Counted from the first letter of the stretch, positions 17,557 through 28,300 are shown. The stretch: 64,000 nucleotides of DNA from an uncultured Chitinophagaceae bacterium (GCA_937873715.1 CALMYJ010000027.1:62001-126000), one strand, 5' to 3'. The notes: generated by a model from the letters alone, not told the origin. Translations and numbers: made by a program.

Positions 17557-19989
17557 ATGAGAATATTGCTTTCCATCATCACAGCAGCCGTTACAGTAAC
17601 ACTTATTGTTATCCTTAATTCAACACTATTGTTGCCGGCACCCCTGGGTAAATTATTAAGTCCGCAGCATGGTATTTGGCAAAATGCGGAAGCGGTTGAT
17701 GCCAATTTTAGTGCTGATTTAAATTTTCCGCAACTGGCAGGTAAGGTAGATGTATATTTTGACGACCGCCTGGTGCCGCACATTTTTGCAGAGCAGGAAA
17801 ACGATGCCTATTTTGTACAGGGTTACCTGCATGCAAAATTCAGGTTGTGGCAAATGGAATTACAAACCCATGCTGCTGCAGGAAGGGCCAGCGAAATAAT
17901 AGGTATAAAAGCGCTGAAGCATGACCGTGAGTTTCGCCGTATGGGCATGGGCTATGCCGCCGAAGTAGCGCTGAAAGAAATGGAAAAAGATCCGGCTATT
18001 AAAGCCGCCTGCGATGCGTATACTGCCGGTGTAAATGCCTGGGTGAATACCTTAACCGAAAGCAGCCTGCCGGTAGAGTATAAATTGATTGGCTACAAAC
18101 CGGAATTATGGAGCAATTTAAAAACAATGCTTTTTCTTAAATACATGTCGTACGACCTTGCCGGCGGTGATGATGATTTTGAAATGACAAAAGCAAAAAA
18201 TTATTTTAGCACGGCAGACTTTAACCTGCTTTACCCATTGCAGCAGGATTCGCTTGACCCCATCATTCCCAAAGGCACAAAATATGAAGCGCCAAAGCTA
18301 CAGCCCACAGCACCGGCAACTGCCGATTCGCTTTACTTTAATGATAAGCAGTTGCTGGCTATGATGAATCCATCCAGGCCCGACAGGGACAACGGCAGCA
18401 ACAACTGGGCAGTAGCGCCATCCAAAACAAAAAACGGGGCGCCCATACTTTGCAACGATCCGCATCTCGGGCTCAACCTGCCTTCGCTCTGGTACGAAAT
18501 GCAAATAACCACACCGGCGTACAATGCTTATGGTGTTTCGTTTCCCGGTGCGCCGGCAATTATCATCGGCTTTAATGATTCCTGTGCTTTTGGATTTACC
18601 AATGGCGGAAGAGATGTAAAGGAATATTACAGTATACAGTTTAAAGATGACAGCCGCAAAGAATACTGGTTCAACAATGAATGGAAAAAAACGGATTTTC
18701 GCATTGAGCATATCAAAGTAAAAGACAGCCTTAATTATACAGATACGGTAGCCTATACTGTATTTGGCCCCGTGATGTACGATAAAAGTTTTAACGGAGG
18801 CATAGCTAACGGCAATTACTATGCGCTGCGGTGGACGGCACACGACCCCAGCAACGAACTGCGAATTTTTTATGAACTGGACCGGGCAAAAAATTACACC
18901 GATTACAGCAATGCTGTGCTCAACCTGCACACGCCGGGGCAAAACTGTGTGTTTGCCACCAAAAGCGGCGATATAGCCATCCGTACCCAGGGCAAGTGGC
19001 CCGCCAAATGGAAAGGCCAGGGCGATTTTATTATGCCCGGTACAGACGGCAGCTACCTGTGGCAGGGCTTCATCCCTATGGATGAAACACCGCAGCAGTA
19101 TAATCCTGAAAGAGGCTTTGTTAGCAGCGGCAATCAAAAACCGGCAGACAGCACTTATCCCTATTACCTGGGCCGCAACTACCCGCCATACCGTGGCCTC
19201 ATTATCAACAAAAAACTGCAGGCAGCTAATAACATTACCGCACAGGATATGATGGATATGCAGGTAAATAACGATAATGCATTTGCCGCACAGGCGGTAC
19301 CGTTATTTTTACGGCATATTAATGACAGCTTACTGGATAATGAGCAAAATAAATACCTTGATATGCTGCGGGACTGGCATTATACCAACGATGCTACATC
19401 CAATGCTGCAACCGTATTTGCCGTGCTGTGGAATAAATTTTCCGATACCGTATTGGCGGATGAATTCCGTAATGCACCGGCAGGCATCATGCGTCCGTTT
19501 GAAAGTACATTGCTTGAAGCACTACACAGGGATACAGCCTGTAAGTTTGTAGATAACATAGAAACTGTACAAACTGAAACCCTAACAGAAATGGCAACGG
19601 CTGCATTTACAGCTGCAGTTACAAGCTTGCGTTCTCTGGAGGCAGCCGGCAAATTAGAGTGGAGTATGTACCAGGCGACAGGCGTACGGCACCTGGCTAA
19701 GCTGGATCCATTTAGCAGGCTGAACCTGCCTATTGGCGGCAGCCGTTACAGCATCAATGCCACCAAGCCCGACCATGGCCCAAGCTGGCGCATGGTAATT
19801 AGCCTTACTGCCGATACAGAAGCCTATGGGGTATATCCCGGCGGGCAAAGTGGTAACCCCGGCAGCAGGTTTTACGATACTTTCGTTAATCACTGGGTGC
19901 AGGGCAGGTATTACCGCCTCTGGGTAATGAAGCCCGGGGCTGTTAAAGATGCACGGGTGAAATGGAAGATGCGTTTCAGTAAAGCATAG
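17557..19989 (+). CDS. Penicillin acylase family protein
   Basis: This is an 810-residue N-terminal nucleophile hydrolase precursor. It starts with a hydrophobic export signal or anchor, then the alpha part with HIFAEQENDAYFVQGYLHA, which is typical of the family. The self-cleavage point is in DNGSNNWAVAPSKT: Gly is followed by Ser281, which becomes the first residue and nucleophile of the beta chain. GLNLPSLWYEMQI and FGFTNGGRDV follow. It is likely periplasmic and cleaves amide bonds. Substrates in this family include beta-lactam side chains and acyl-homoserine lactones, and which applies cannot be read. An in-frame TTG at 17527 is possible, but ATG 17557 gives a normal signal. Confidence 0.9.
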   Translation: MRILLSIITAAVTVTLIVILNSTLLLPAPLGKLLSPQHGIWQNAEAVDANFSADLNFPQLAGKVDVYFDDRLVPHIFAEQENDAYFVQGYLHAKFRLWQMELQTHAAAGRASEIIGIKALKHDREFRRMGMGYAAEVALKEMEKDPAIKAACDAYTAGVNAWVNTLTESSLPVEYKLIGYKPELWSNLKTMLFLKYMSYDLAGGDDDFEMTKAKNYFSTADFNLLYPLQQDSLDPIIPKGTKYEAPKLQPTAPATADSLYFNDKQLLAMMNPSRPDRDNGSNNWAVAPSKTKNGAPILCNDPHLGLNLPSLWYEMQITTPAYNAYGVSFPGAPAIIIGFNDSCAFGFTNGGRDVKEYYSIQFKDDSRKEYWFNNEWKKTDFRIEHIKVKDSLNYTDTVAYTVFGPVMYDKSFNGGIANGNYYALRWTAHDPSNELRIFYELDRAKNYTDYSNAVLNLHTPGQNCVFATKSGDIAIRTQGKWPAKWKGQGDFIMPGTDGSYLWQGFIPMDETPQQYNPERGFVSSGNQKPADSTYPYYLGRNYPPYRGLIINKKLQAANNITAQDMMDMQVNNDNAFAAQAVPLFLRHINDSLLDNEQNKYLDMLRDWHYTNDATSNAATVFAVLWNKFSDTVLADEFRNAPAGIMRPFESTLLEALHRDTACKFVDNIETVQTETLTEMATAAFTAAVTSLRSLEAAGKLEWSMYQATGVRHLAKLDPFSRLNLPIGGSRYSINATKPDHGPSWRMVISLTADTEAYGVYPGGQSGNPGSRFYDTFVNHWVQGRYYRLWVMKPGAVKDARVKWKMRFSKA

Positions 19990-20063
19990 TTTTCGGTTAT
20001 TAAAATCGGTACCTGCTGAAAATCCTTAACAACGTTCATAATTAACAAGCATAACCACTACAC

Positions 20064-20402
20064 ATGAAATTTATTGCATCAGTTTTACTCACTGCGCTGC
20101 TGAGTATTGCAGCATGTCTTTACCTGCCCTGGTGGAGCATCGCACCTGCGGCCTTCATGAGCAGTATAATTATTCCGCAGCAACCTGGTAAGGCATTACT
20201 TTCAGGCTTTATAGCTTTATTACTGGTATGGGGTGGCCTGGCATGGTATATCAGTAACCGCAACGAACACATCATGGCGCATAAAATTTCACTACTCATT
20301 TTTCAAACAGATAATCCCTTGCTGCTGGTGGCTGCTACTGCATTAATTGGTGGCCTGGTAGCCGGGCTGGCATCCTTATCGGCAAGCTATTTACGCCGGT
20401 AA
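20064..20402 (+). CDS. Small multi-pass membrane protein, unknown
   Basis: The 112-residue, very hydrophobic protein has about four membrane segments: residues 3-20, a short one near 26-37, 45-63, and 85-108. It ends in the basic YLRR. I do not recognise a family. Putative membrane hairpins with WW and PQQPGK loops resemble small integral proteins often found in Bacteroidota, with no assigned job. It lies between the penicillin acylase gene (74 bases upstream) and the DUF5686 gene (81 bases downstream), on the same strand. Cotranscription with either is possible. Confidence 0.65.
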   Translation: MKFIASVLLTALLSIAACLYLPWWSIAPAAFMSSIIIPQQPGKALLSGFIALLLVWGGLAWYISNRNEHIMAHKISLLIFQTDNPLLLVAATALIGGLVAGLASLSASYLRR

Positions 20403-20483
20403 ATACTTACACAACTGCGTGAACAACTTTAATTTTTCAGTAACACAATCACGGTTAATTTGTGTCTTTGATTCAATTACAAT

Positions 20484-23039
20484 ATGGGGAAAACCATTTG
20501 CTTCATCTTTTTTTGCGCCATCCAGTGCCTGCAGGCTTCAGCACAAAAAATTCATGGTATTGTGCTTAATGACAAAGGCGAGCCGCTGCCTTACGCTTCA
20601 ATTACCATAAAAGGCACCACTATCGGTGCCGGTGCCAATAACAGGGCTAAGTATGCTTTTACAGTTAGCCCGGGTACTTACACATTGGTGTGCCAGCATA
20701 TCGGTTATGTTACACAGGAAAAAAATATCACCATAAAAAAAGATAAAGACGAAGAGCTGCTATTTGTACTGACAGAGCAAAGGCTGGAGTTAAAAGAAGT
20801 GGTCATTAAAAAAGGTGGCGAAGATCCTGCTTACGAAATCATCCGTGCTGCCATTCGTATGCGGCCGCTGTACAATAACGAAGTGCATGAGTTTACCTGC
20901 GATTTGTATACCAAAGACATGATTAAACTAAGGCGCCTGCCCAGTAAAATACTGGGTAAAAAAGTACCTGAAGAAGACAGGAATATGATGGGCCTCGATA
21001 CCACCGGCGCCGGTATTATTTACCTCTCTGAATCTTTTTCAAAAGTAGCCGGGCAAAGGCCCGACAGGTTAAAGCTTGAAGTGCAAAGCAGCAGGGTAAG
21101 TGGCAGTGATGGCTTTGGTTTTACCTTCCCTACTTTCATCAGTATGTACCAGAATAATGTAATCCTGTTTACACAAAAACTAAATCCCCGTGGTTTCATT
21201 TCGCCAATAGCCGATGGAGCTATTAATTTTTATAAGTATAAATATCTCGGCAGCTTTTGGGAAAATGGTAAGGAAATTAACAGTATACGTGTTACGCCAC
21301 GCCGCCTGTACGAGCCATTGTTTTCAGGGGTGATTAATATAACCGAAAATGACTGGCGAATACACAGCCTCGATTTATACCTTACCAAAACAGCCCAGTT
21401 AGAAGTGGTGGATACTTTGCATATTACACAGTTTCATGTGCATGTAAGCAACAACCGCTGGCGGGTAAAAAACCAGTTTATCCGCTTTAGCTTTAGCCAG
21501 CTTGGTATAGGGGCAATGGGCAATTTTGTAAATGTGTATTCAAATTATAATGTAAATCCACAGTTGCCCCGCAGTTTTTTCGACAATGTTATCATTAAAT
21601 ACGATTCCGGGGCCAATACCCGTAGCAAAAGTTATTGGGATCGTACAAGGCCTGTACCACTTGAAAAAGAAGAGGCTATGGATTATGCCGTGAAAGACAG
21701 CATTTTTGCCGTTAATAAAGATTCTAGCAAAAGCCAGCTTGCGGCAGATGTGCTCAATGCCCGCCAGGGACAAATACAACCCCTGGATATTTTCTGGAAT
21801 GGGATTACCCGTACCCGTTATTCAACACAAGGTTCTTATAGCTGGCAAATAAAACCACTGATAAAGGAACTTGAGTACAATACCGTAGAGGGACTTGTGG
21901 TAAATGCCCGTGCCGAATACAGCGAATACCTTCGCAAATACAGGAAACATTTAACCGTTATGCCGTCGCTTCGATACGGCTTTAGCAATAAGCATTTTAA
22001 TGGTGCTGTAGAAGCAGTGCTGCGTACCCGTGATGTAGAACCGCAGGGTAAGCTCCGCAGGGAAATATGGACGGCAGGTGTTGGCCGCCGGGTTACCCAG
22101 TTCAATAAGGAAAGTCCCATTATGCCACTCGTTAACAGCATCAGTACCCTGCTGTATGGCAGCAACCTGATGAAGATTTACGAGAATGTTTTTGCAAGTG
22201 CCGGTTTTTCAAAACGATTTGAAAGCGGCTTACGTTTAGGTATAAACGCTTTGTACGAAAACAGGCAGCCGCTGGATAACACCACTACCTTTACGCTCCG
22301 CAAAAAAGACAGCATCAACCTTACCCCTAATTACCCCGAAATACTTACAGGGCCTTTTACACCGCACAAAGCGTTTTTATTAAGTGTGGATGTTAGTTAC
22401 AGGCCCGGCCAGCGCTACATCCAGTACCCGGACAGGAAAATACCGCTGCGGTCAAAGTATCCTCTGTTTGGGATTAACTATACCAAGGGACTTAATGGTA
22501 TATTAGGGAGCAATACCAATTTTGATAAGTGGAAACTTACTGTAAGTGATAATATGAATTTCAGGATTGCCGGAGAACTTAAATACAAAATAGGTATGGG
22601 TGGGTTTATCAATAGTCATACAGTGCATATTCAGGATTACCAGCATTTTAATGGCAACCAAACTGTGGCCGCCAGCGAATATGTAAACAGCTACCAGTTG
22701 GTAAGTTACTATGGCTTTAGCAATACCGCCAGTTTTTTCACTTTTGCACATATTGAGCATCATTTTAATGGCCTGCTTACCAACAAAATTCCCTGGTTCC
22801 GAAAGCTAAACTGGCACCTGGTGGCCGGGGCCAATACCTTTTATGTAAATGGTGATACCAAGCATACCGAAGTATTTGCCGGTATCGAAAATATTCTTAA
22901 GATTTTTCGTGTTGACCTGGTTACCGGGTTCGACAAGTTTCGGCTGGACAGGGCTGCCGTGCGTATTGGCCTGGGAGGCCTCATAGGCAGTAATGTGCAA
23001 ACCGACAGGCGCACCGGTTCGGTATCCGTTCGATTATAA
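20484..23039 (+). CDS. DUF5686 outer-membrane protein with CarboxypepD_reg-like domain
   Basis: The 851-residue exported protein has a signal peptide ending ASAQ, a CarboxypepD_reg-like beta-sandwich at about residues 22-105 (KIHGIVLNDKGEPLPYASI), and then the DUF5686 region starting with EVVIKKGGEDPAYEIIRAAI. The remainder is rich in alternating strands that fit a large outer-membrane beta-barrel. DUF5686 proteins lack a TonB box and plug, so this is not a classic TonB-dependent receptor. A role in the outer membrane or surface is inferred; the substrate is unknown. It appears monocistronic. A TGTCTTTG sequence 14 bases upstream of the ATG may be its -7 box. Confidence 0.82.
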   Translation: MGKTICFIFFCAIQCLQASAQKIHGIVLNDKGEPLPYASITIKGTTIGAGANNRAKYAFTVSPGTYTLVCQHIGYVTQEKNITIKKDKDEELLFVLTEQRLELKEVVIKKGGEDPAYEIIRAAIRMRPLYNNEVHEFTCDLYTKDMIKLRRLPSKILGKKVPEEDRNMMGLDTTGAGIIYLSESFSKVAGQRPDRLKLEVQSSRVSGSDGFGFTFPTFISMYQNNVILFTQKLNPRGFISPIADGAINFYKYKYLGSFWENGKEINSIRVTPRRLYEPLFSGVINITENDWRIHSLDLYLTKTAQLEVVDTLHITQFHVHVSNNRWRVKNQFIRFSFSQLGIGAMGNFVNVYSNYNVNPQLPRSFFDNVIIKYDSGANTRSKSYWDRTRPVPLEKEEAMDYAVKDSIFAVNKDSSKSQLAADVLNARQGQIQPLDIFWNGITRTRYSTQGSYSWQIKPLIKELEYNTVEGLVVNARAEYSEYLRKYRKHLTVMPSLRYGFSNKHFNGAVEAVLRTRDVEPQGKLRREIWTAGVGRRVTQFNKESPIMPLVNSISTLLYGSNLMKIYENVFASAGFSKRFESGLRLGINALYENRQPLDNTTTFTLRKKDSINLTPNYPEILTGPFTPHKAFLLSVDVSYRPGQRYIQYPDRKIPLRSKYPLFGINYTKGLNGILGSNTNFDKWKLTVSDNMNFRIAGELKYKIGMGGFINSHTVHIQDYQHFNGNQTVAASEYVNSYQLVSYYGFSNTASFFTFAHIEHHFNGLLTNKIPWFRKLNWHLVAGANTFYVNGDTKHTEVFAGIENILKIFRVDLVTGFDKFRLDRAAVRIGLGGLIGSNVQTDRRTGSVSVRL

Positions 23040-23046
23040 ATTTCAT

Positions 23047-23077
23047 TTTACCAGCAGCTATGCGGCCTTTATCTTTG
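23047..23077 (+). promoter_or_regulatory. Promoter of trhO
   Basis: TTTA (23047-23050), 19 bases and TATCTTTG (23070-23077) fit the Bacteroidota consensus, with an exact -7 box. It lies inside the 149-base gap and gives a leader of roughly 105 bases, which contains a TTCGGC/GCCGAA hairpin. Confidence 0.7.
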
Positions 23078-23188
23078 TACCCATATTTGGTTTGCCCTGC
23101 AAGCATCCAATCTTTTAAGGCCGGTGAATGAACAGGCACCTGCCGGTTAACAGGTTTTTCGGCCTCCGCCGAAATCAAATTTATATTT

Positions 23189-24241
23189 ATGGCAGTATTA
23201 CACAACCGGGTTTCCCAGGAGGAACTCAAAAAGCGTTTGTACGAAGAAACCGTCAAGCGCAGCACCATCTCATTTTACCAGTATTTTCCCATCAGTAATC
23301 CGCAGCAGTTCAGGGATGAACTATACAAAGCTTTAGATCAGCTTAAAGTGTTTGGCCGTATTTATGTAGCGCAAGAAGGTATCAACGCACAGGTAAGTGT
23401 ACCCGAAAATAATCTTGAAGCCTTACGCAGCTATCTCTATTCTATTGAACCGCTTAATGGTATTCGGCTGAATATTGCGGTAGATGATGATGGTAAATCA
23501 TTTTGGGTATTAAAAATAAAAGTGAGGGAAAAAATTGTGGCTGATGGTATCAGTGATCCTTCCTTTAGCATGGAAAATAAAGGCCGCTATGTAGATGCAA
23601 AGCAAATGAACCAGTTGCTGCAGGATGATAATACCGTGGTAATAGATATGCGTAATCATTACGAATACGAAGTCGGTCATTTTGATAAAGCTATCGAAAT
23701 ACCCAGCGATACTTTTAGGGAGCAGTTGCCTATGGCCGTGCAAATGATGCAGGATAAAAAAGACCGGAACATCATCATGTACTGCACCGGCGGTATCCGT
23801 TGCGAAAAAGCCAGCGCCTATATGCTGCATAGTGGGTTTAAAAATGTGTTTCACCTTGAAGGAGGGATTATCAATTATGCAAAGCAGGTAAAAGAAGAAG
23901 GACTTCCCTCAAAGTTTATCGGTAAAAATTTTGTGTTTGATAACAGGCTGGGGGAGCGTATTACTCCCGATGTTATTGCAAAATGCCATCAATGCGGCCA
24001 GCCGGCTGATACACATACCAATTGCAAAAACGATGGCTGCCACCTGCTGTTTATTCAATGTGAAGCCTGTGCCGCAACATTTGATGGCTGCTGCAGCGAA
24101 GCCTGCCAAACCACCTATAACCTTCCGGAGGCGGAACAAAGAGCAATGCGTAAAGGTGTGGATAAAGGCCGTATGGTATTCAATAAAAGCCGGCAGCGCC
24201 TGCGGCCCAGGCTCAATGAAACGCCTAAGCGCAACAGTTAA
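23189..24241 (+). CDS. trhO: tRNA uridine(34) hydroxylase TrhO (rhodanese family)
   Basis: TrhO (formerly YceA) catalyses oxygen-dependent hydroxylation of U34 in tRNA, a step towards 5-methoxyuridine-type wobble bases. The 350-residue protein has the N-terminal acylphosphatase-like domain with [17 protein letters not shown], the rhodanese domain with [15 protein letters not shown] and the active-site loop YCTGGIRC (Cys199). A C-terminal zinc-ribbon-like part has CHQCG and CEAC pairs and further Cys residues. Length and order match the family. Its stop codon overlaps that of the converging lactonase gene on a shared TTAA. Confidence 0.93.
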   Translation: MAVLHNRVSQEELKKRLYEETVKRSTISFYQYFPISNPQQFRDELYKALDQLKVFGRIYVAQEGINAQVSVPENNLEALRSYLYSIEPLNGIRLNIAVDDDGKSFWVLKIKVREKIVADGISDPSFSMENKGRYVDAKQMNQLLQDDNTVVIDMRNHYEYEVGHFDKAIEIPSDTFREQLPMAVQMMQDKKDRNIIMYCTGGIRCEKASAYMLHSGFKNVFHLEGGIINYAKQVKEEGLPSKFIGKNFVFDNRLGERITPDVIAKCHQCGQPADTHTNCKNDGCHLLFIQCEACAATFDGCCSEACQTTYNLPEAEQRAMRKGVDKGRMVFNKSRQRLRPRLNETPKRNS

Positions 24242-25359
24242 TCAATCCATTGAATACAAGCCGGGTTGGGTATTTCGATGCGGTTGCCCGTATCCGTTAG
24301 CAGCCCCGTGCTGTGGTCAATTTTAAATACAACAATACTGTTGCTATCCTGGTTAGCCACCAATAAAAAATTTCCGGAGGGGTCAAAATTAAAGTTGCGT
24401 GGCTTAATACCCAGGGCAGGCTGGTGTCCGGCTATTGCAAGCACTCCTGTATAAGGGTTAATGGTGTAAATGGCGATACTATTGGCTTCGCCACGGCAAC
24501 TGGCATACAGGTATTTGCCATCAGGTGATACATGTATATCTGCGGCGCTCAGGCTGCCCGTATAATTTTCGGGAACAGCACTAATGGTTTGTAAAAATTT
24601 GTAGTCATTTTTTTCTGTAAGGGCAAAAACGGCTACAGCCGCCGTTAATTCCGCTGCTACATACACATATTTGCCTGAAGGATGTATGCTAAGGTGGCGT
24701 GGGCCCGAGCCGCCCGGTAATGGTATATGTGGCGGCTGTGCTGTGGTGAGTGCACCGCTTACTGCATCAAAATGATAAAGCATTACCTTGTCAATGCCCA
24801 GGTCGGGTACGTATAGCCTGGTATTTGCCGCATTTAAAAATAGTCCGTGTACATGCGGTGCTTCCTGCCTTTCGGTATTCGGCCCACTGCCCCGGTGCTG
24901 TATGGTTTGCTGCACAGTGCCAATGCTGCCATCCTGCAATAACGGGAACACCGAAAAATTGCCGCTGCTGTAATTGCCGGCAAACAACCATTTTCCGGTG
25001 GCATCGCAGGCAACATAACAGGGATGGTTACCCCGGGATAAGGTTTGGTTCAGTGGTTGCAATTTGCCATTTTTTTTATCAAAACGAAAAGCTGCAACGC
25101 CGCCGCCATTATTGTTGCTGTTGGCATCTTCCGTAACGGCATACACATAGTTTTTATCCGGCGATACTGCTATAAAGGAAGGGTTGGAAATTGTAGTACT
25201 GCCCAATAATTTGCTTTTGCCATTTTTAGGGTTAAACTGGTACACATATATGCCTTCGCTTTTTCCACCGGTATATGTGCCTGCTATTAAGTGTACCGGT
25301 TTTTGGGCAGTAATGCTGAGGGTTTGCAGCAGCAATGTCAGTGGCAGCAGTTGTTTCAT
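24238..25359 (-). CDS. Lactonase family beta-propeller protein, exported
   Basis: The 373-residue protein belongs to the YbhE/Pgl-type lactonase family (seven-bladed propeller; 6-phosphogluconolactonase is the best-known member). It has a signal peptide ending ITAQ, then [18 protein letters not shown]. Repeated blades follow, with [39 protein letters not shown] and [21 protein letters not shown]. Because it is exported, a cytoplasmic pentose-phosphate role is unlikely and a periplasmic sugar-lactone or unrelated substrate is more probable. It follows the 516-residue gene by 11 bases on the same strand, so the two are likely cotranscribed. Confidence 0.87.
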   Translation of the reverse strand: MKQLLPLTLLLQTLSITAQKPVHLIAGTYTGGKSEGIYVYQFNPKNGKSKLLGSTTISNPSFIAVSPDKNYVYAVTEDANSNNNGGGVAAFRFDKKNGKLQPLNQTLSRGNHPCYVACDATGKWLFAGNYSSGNFSVFPLLQDGSIGTVQQTIQHRGSGPNTERQEAPHVHGLFLNAANTRLYVPDLGIDKVMLYHFDAVSGALTTAQPPHIPLPGGSGPRHLSIHPSGKYVYVAAELTAAVAVFALTEKNDYKFLQTISAVPENYTGSLSAADIHVSPDGKYLYASCRGEANSIAIYTINPYTGVLAIAGHQPALGIKPRNFNFDPSGNFLLVANQDSNSIVVFKIDHSTGLLTDTGNRIEIPNPACIQWID

Positions 25360-25370
25360 GTTGGAAGTTT

Positions 25371-26921
25371 TTATGATGGCTTATAATCAATAAATTTTTT
25401 TCGGAGTACTTCCTGTACCGGGATATTCTGCAGTTTGCTTTCAATCCACGAAATAATATCAAGGTAGGCAAAGGCTCGTGTTTCAAAGCGGTTACCACGC
25501 AGGGCTTTCAGTTTAATCAACAGTTTTTCTAATTCCGGGTTAATATTTTTTACCGACACATGAAAAGAGCGGCGCAAAAAGCGGAATATTTCTTCTTCCA
25601 CCACACTCAGGTTTTGCATCCTGGCCATAAACCGGTATACTGATTTTATCAGGTGATCCAATATTTGATCGTTACCCAATTCGAAATGAGCAATCAGGTG
25701 CAGCAATCGGGCATAGCATTGAAGGTCGGTACGCAGGTCTACTTTCCAGTTAATAATCCGGTTCAGGTAATCGATGGTTTTTTCGTAATCACCGCTGCCA
25801 AAATACAGGCAGGCAATTTTGTAATAAAACACCAGTATGCGGTGCCTGTCTACATATAATTCAAACTCCTTCAGGCTTATTTCAATTTCAGGAACCATTT
25901 TCAGGCCTTCGTCAAAGCTGCCTTCCAGAAAGTGTTTGTTGAAACGGGATATGGTTTTATAGGTAAAGCATAGTATCCGGGCATTGATGTTGCGCTGCAC
26001 CACCGGTGATTCCGCAAAGCGCTCAAATTCCTGCAGCGTTTCATCCAGTTTATCGTGTTTGCCCAGGTCGAAGTAGGCACCCATCAGGTTATGCATGCCT
26101 TTAATGTAGTGCCCGGTTTCCACCTCAATCATGTGAGGGGCTTCGTCAAATAGCGTTACCCATTTTTGGGCGTATCGGTAATATTGCGGAAAATCCTGTT
26201 TAATAAAATGATTCCAGCAATAGCTTTGATACAGGTATAGCTTTTCGTAAAAAGTGTTGCATTGAACGGCTTTATCACCCAGCCGCTGGTTAAAATAGGC
26301 CTGTGCTTCGGCAGCTTCTTTTTCATTGCGGCTGTGGCCATGCCTGATGTACCAGCTATATAACTGCAAAGCCAGGTTAGATAATGCCGACACCAGGGTG
26401 ATGGTTCCGATAACGGTGTCTGCTTCGGCACTCAGTTGGTCGGCCCTGTCCTGCATACTACGGGTGATGTACAGGGCTTCAATCTTTTTTTCAAAAAAAA
26501 GGGCTTGTTGCAAAAAAGTGTATTGGTTGTGTTGCCGGGCCAGTTCTTTGGTTTTATCCAAAATTTTAAGGCTTTGGTAGTACATCCCTTTGTTGTATAA
26601 AATCCGGGCATGGTCCATTTGCTCGTGCAGCACCATATCAATATTGCTTTCGTAGGCAATCAGGCGCAGGCTGCCTAATATCTGCCTGAATAACTGGCCC
26701 TTCAGGTTGCTAAGTTGCTGTTTTTTAATGCCTTTGTTTTTTTTGAGCAGCAGGGCTTCGTCGTAGCTGTCCATTTTATCGAGGGCATCAAAGAGTTGCA
26801 CTACCTTTAATTCGTCGGCTGAGGCATAGTTTCGGCTGGCATATAGCTTAAAATTGCGTTTTTCTCCCTTTTCAAGCGATTTTACAAGTACAAAAAGAGC
26901 GTCGGTACTTCGGTTAGGCAT
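25371..26921 (-). CDS. Large helical (TPR-like) cytoplasmic protein, unknown
   Basis: The 516-residue protein has no signal peptide or membrane helix. It starts MPNRSTDALFVLVKSLEKGEKRNFKLYA. It is almost wholly helical, with TPR-like stretches such as ARILYNKGMYYQSLKILDKTKELA, GAYFDLGKHDKLDETLQEFERFA and IACLYFGSGDYEKTIDYLNRII. The conserved-looking N-terminal segment (KGIKKQQLSNLKGQLFRQILGSLR) precedes the repeats. I recognise the type as a Bacteroidota hypothetical but cannot name a family or function; a scaffold role is inferred only from the repeats. It is first in a probable operon with the exported lactonase. Confidence 0.75.
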   Translation of the reverse strand: MPNRSTDALFVLVKSLEKGEKRNFKLYASRNYASADELKVVQLFDALDKMDSYDEALLLKKNKGIKKQQLSNLKGQLFRQILGSLRLIAYESNIDMVLHEQMDHARILYNKGMYYQSLKILDKTKELARQHNQYTFLQQALFFEKKIEALYITRSMQDRADQLSAEADTVIGTITLVSALSNLALQLYSWYIRHGHSRNEKEAAEAQAYFNQRLGDKAVQCNTFYEKLYLYQSYCWNHFIKQDFPQYYRYAQKWVTLFDEAPHMIEVETGHYIKGMHNLMGAYFDLGKHDKLDETLQEFERFAESPVVQRNINARILCFTYKTISRFNKHFLEGSFDEGLKMVPEIEISLKEFELYVDRHRILVFYYKIACLYFGSGDYEKTIDYLNRIINWKVDLRTDLQCYARLLHLIAHFELGNDQILDHLIKSVYRFMARMQNLSVVEEEIFRFLRRSFHVSVKNINPELEKLLIKLKALRGNRFETRAFAYLDIISWIESKLQNIPVQEVLRKKFIDYKPS

Positions 26922-27133
26922 CGTAATTTAATTGCTTTAAAATCCTTGCTGGCATTGAATTTAGCTGTAAAAACGCCTGCTTATAAAGCGTAAATACTGC
27001 ATTAAAATGTATAGGCAGTCACAGGGTATCAACTTATATTCGTATGCTGTGTTTTTCAGGGCATTAGCAGCCCTCCTTCCGGAACCTTGCAAAATTAGTT
27101 GCTTAATACGATATAACACTTAATATAACCGAC

Positions 27134-28300
27134 ATGGCTAATAAGATTCAAATATTTGATACCACCCTCAGGGATGGTGAGCAGGTGCCCGGCTGTAAGC
27201 TCAATACCAAAGAGAAAATTGAGCTGGCTCTTAAACTGGAAGAGCTGGGAGTGGATATCATAGAGGCGGGCTTTCCCATTTCCTCTCCCGGCGATTTTGC
27301 GTCGGTATCCGAAATAGCCAAAATCATTAAAAATGCTACCGTTTGCGGCCTTAGCCGGGCAGTACAAAAAGATATCGAATCGGCTGCTGCAGCATTAAAA
27401 GATGCTGTACGGCCACGCATACATACTGGTATTGGCACTTCCGACCTGCATATCAAAGCAAAATTTAATGCCACCCGGGAAGAAATACTCGAAAGAGCGG
27501 CACAGGCCGTAAAATGGGCCAAAAATTTTGTAGACGACGTGGAGTTTTATGCTGAAGATGCCGGCCGTACGGATAATGATTACCTGGCCAGGGTGGTGGA
27601 AAAAGTAATTGCCGCAGGCGCTACCGTCGTCAATATTCCCGATACTACCGGCTATTGCCTGCCACATGAGTATGGCGAAAAAATTGCTTACTTAATGAAT
27701 AATGTGCCCAATATTGATAAAGCCATTTTGTCCTGCCATTGCCATAACGATTTGGGGCTGGCTACGGCTAACTCTATTGCCGGCGCCATTGCTGGTGCAA
27801 GGCAAATTGAATGTACCATCAACGGCCTGGGCGAAAGGGCCGGCAACACTTCCCTTGAAGAAGTGGTGATGGTGATTAAGCAGCATAAGGAATTAGGCTT
27901 TTATACCGATGTAAACTCAAAATTGCTCAATCCTATGAGCCAGTTGGTGGCAGATACCATGCGTATGCAGGTGCAGCCTAATAAGGCTATCGTTGGGGCT
28001 AATGCATTTTCCCATTCATCGGGTATACACCAGGATGGCTTTTTAAAAAATGCGTTGACCTACGAGATTATCGACCCCGCCGATGTAGGTGCCTGTGGTT
28101 CTAAAATTGTACTCACGGCACGTAGCGGACGTAGTGCACTGGCGCACCGCTTCCGCAAGCTGGGCTACGAGTTCAACCGGGATGAAGTAGATGCTTTATA
28201 TGAAAAGTTTTTAAAAGTAGCGGATAGCAGGAAAGAAGTGAACGACGAGGATTTAATTGAAATGGCCAATACATTCCAGGGAGCAACTTTAACGCAGTAA
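27134..28300 (+). CDS. leuA: 2-isopropylmalate synthase, short form without regulatory domain
   Basis: LeuA condenses acetyl-CoA with 2-oxoisovalerate, the entry to leucine synthesis. The 388-residue protein has the HMGL-like barrel with [13 protein letters not shown] at residues 8-20, the metal-binding [33 protein letters not shown] and the substrate segment [13 protein letters not shown]. It stops just after the linker subdomain ([13 protein letters not shown]), so the C-terminal allosteric LeuA_dimer domain of about 120 residues is missing and leucine feedback may be absent. Related homocitrate or citramalate synthases are possible. Linkage to leuB and the ilv genes favours isopropylmalate. 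Confidence 0.9.
   Translation: MANKIQIFDTTLRDGEQVPGCKLNTKEKIELALKLEELGVDIIEAGFPISSPGDFASVSEIAKIIKNATVCGLSRAVQKDIESAAAALKDAVRPRIHTGIGTSDLHIKAKFNATREEILERAAQAVKWAKNFVDDVEFYAEDAGRTDNDYLARVVEKVIAAGATVVNIPDTTGYCLPHEYGEKIAYLMNNVPNIDKAILSCHCHNDLGLATANSIAGAIAGARQIECTINGLGERAGNTSLEEVVMVIKQHKELGFYTDVNSKLLNPMSQLVADTMRMQVQPNKAIVGANAFSHSSGIHQDGFLKNALTYEIIDPADVGACGSKIVLTARSGRSALAHRFRKLGYEFNRDEVDALYEKFLKVADSRKEVNDEDLIEMANTFQGATLTQ

Noticed and set aside
18298..19137. 279-codon open frame antisense to the penicillin acylase gene
   Set aside because: It is opposite the catalytic core of a clear gene and its composition is that of a reverse-strand shadow; no motifs or promoter were found.
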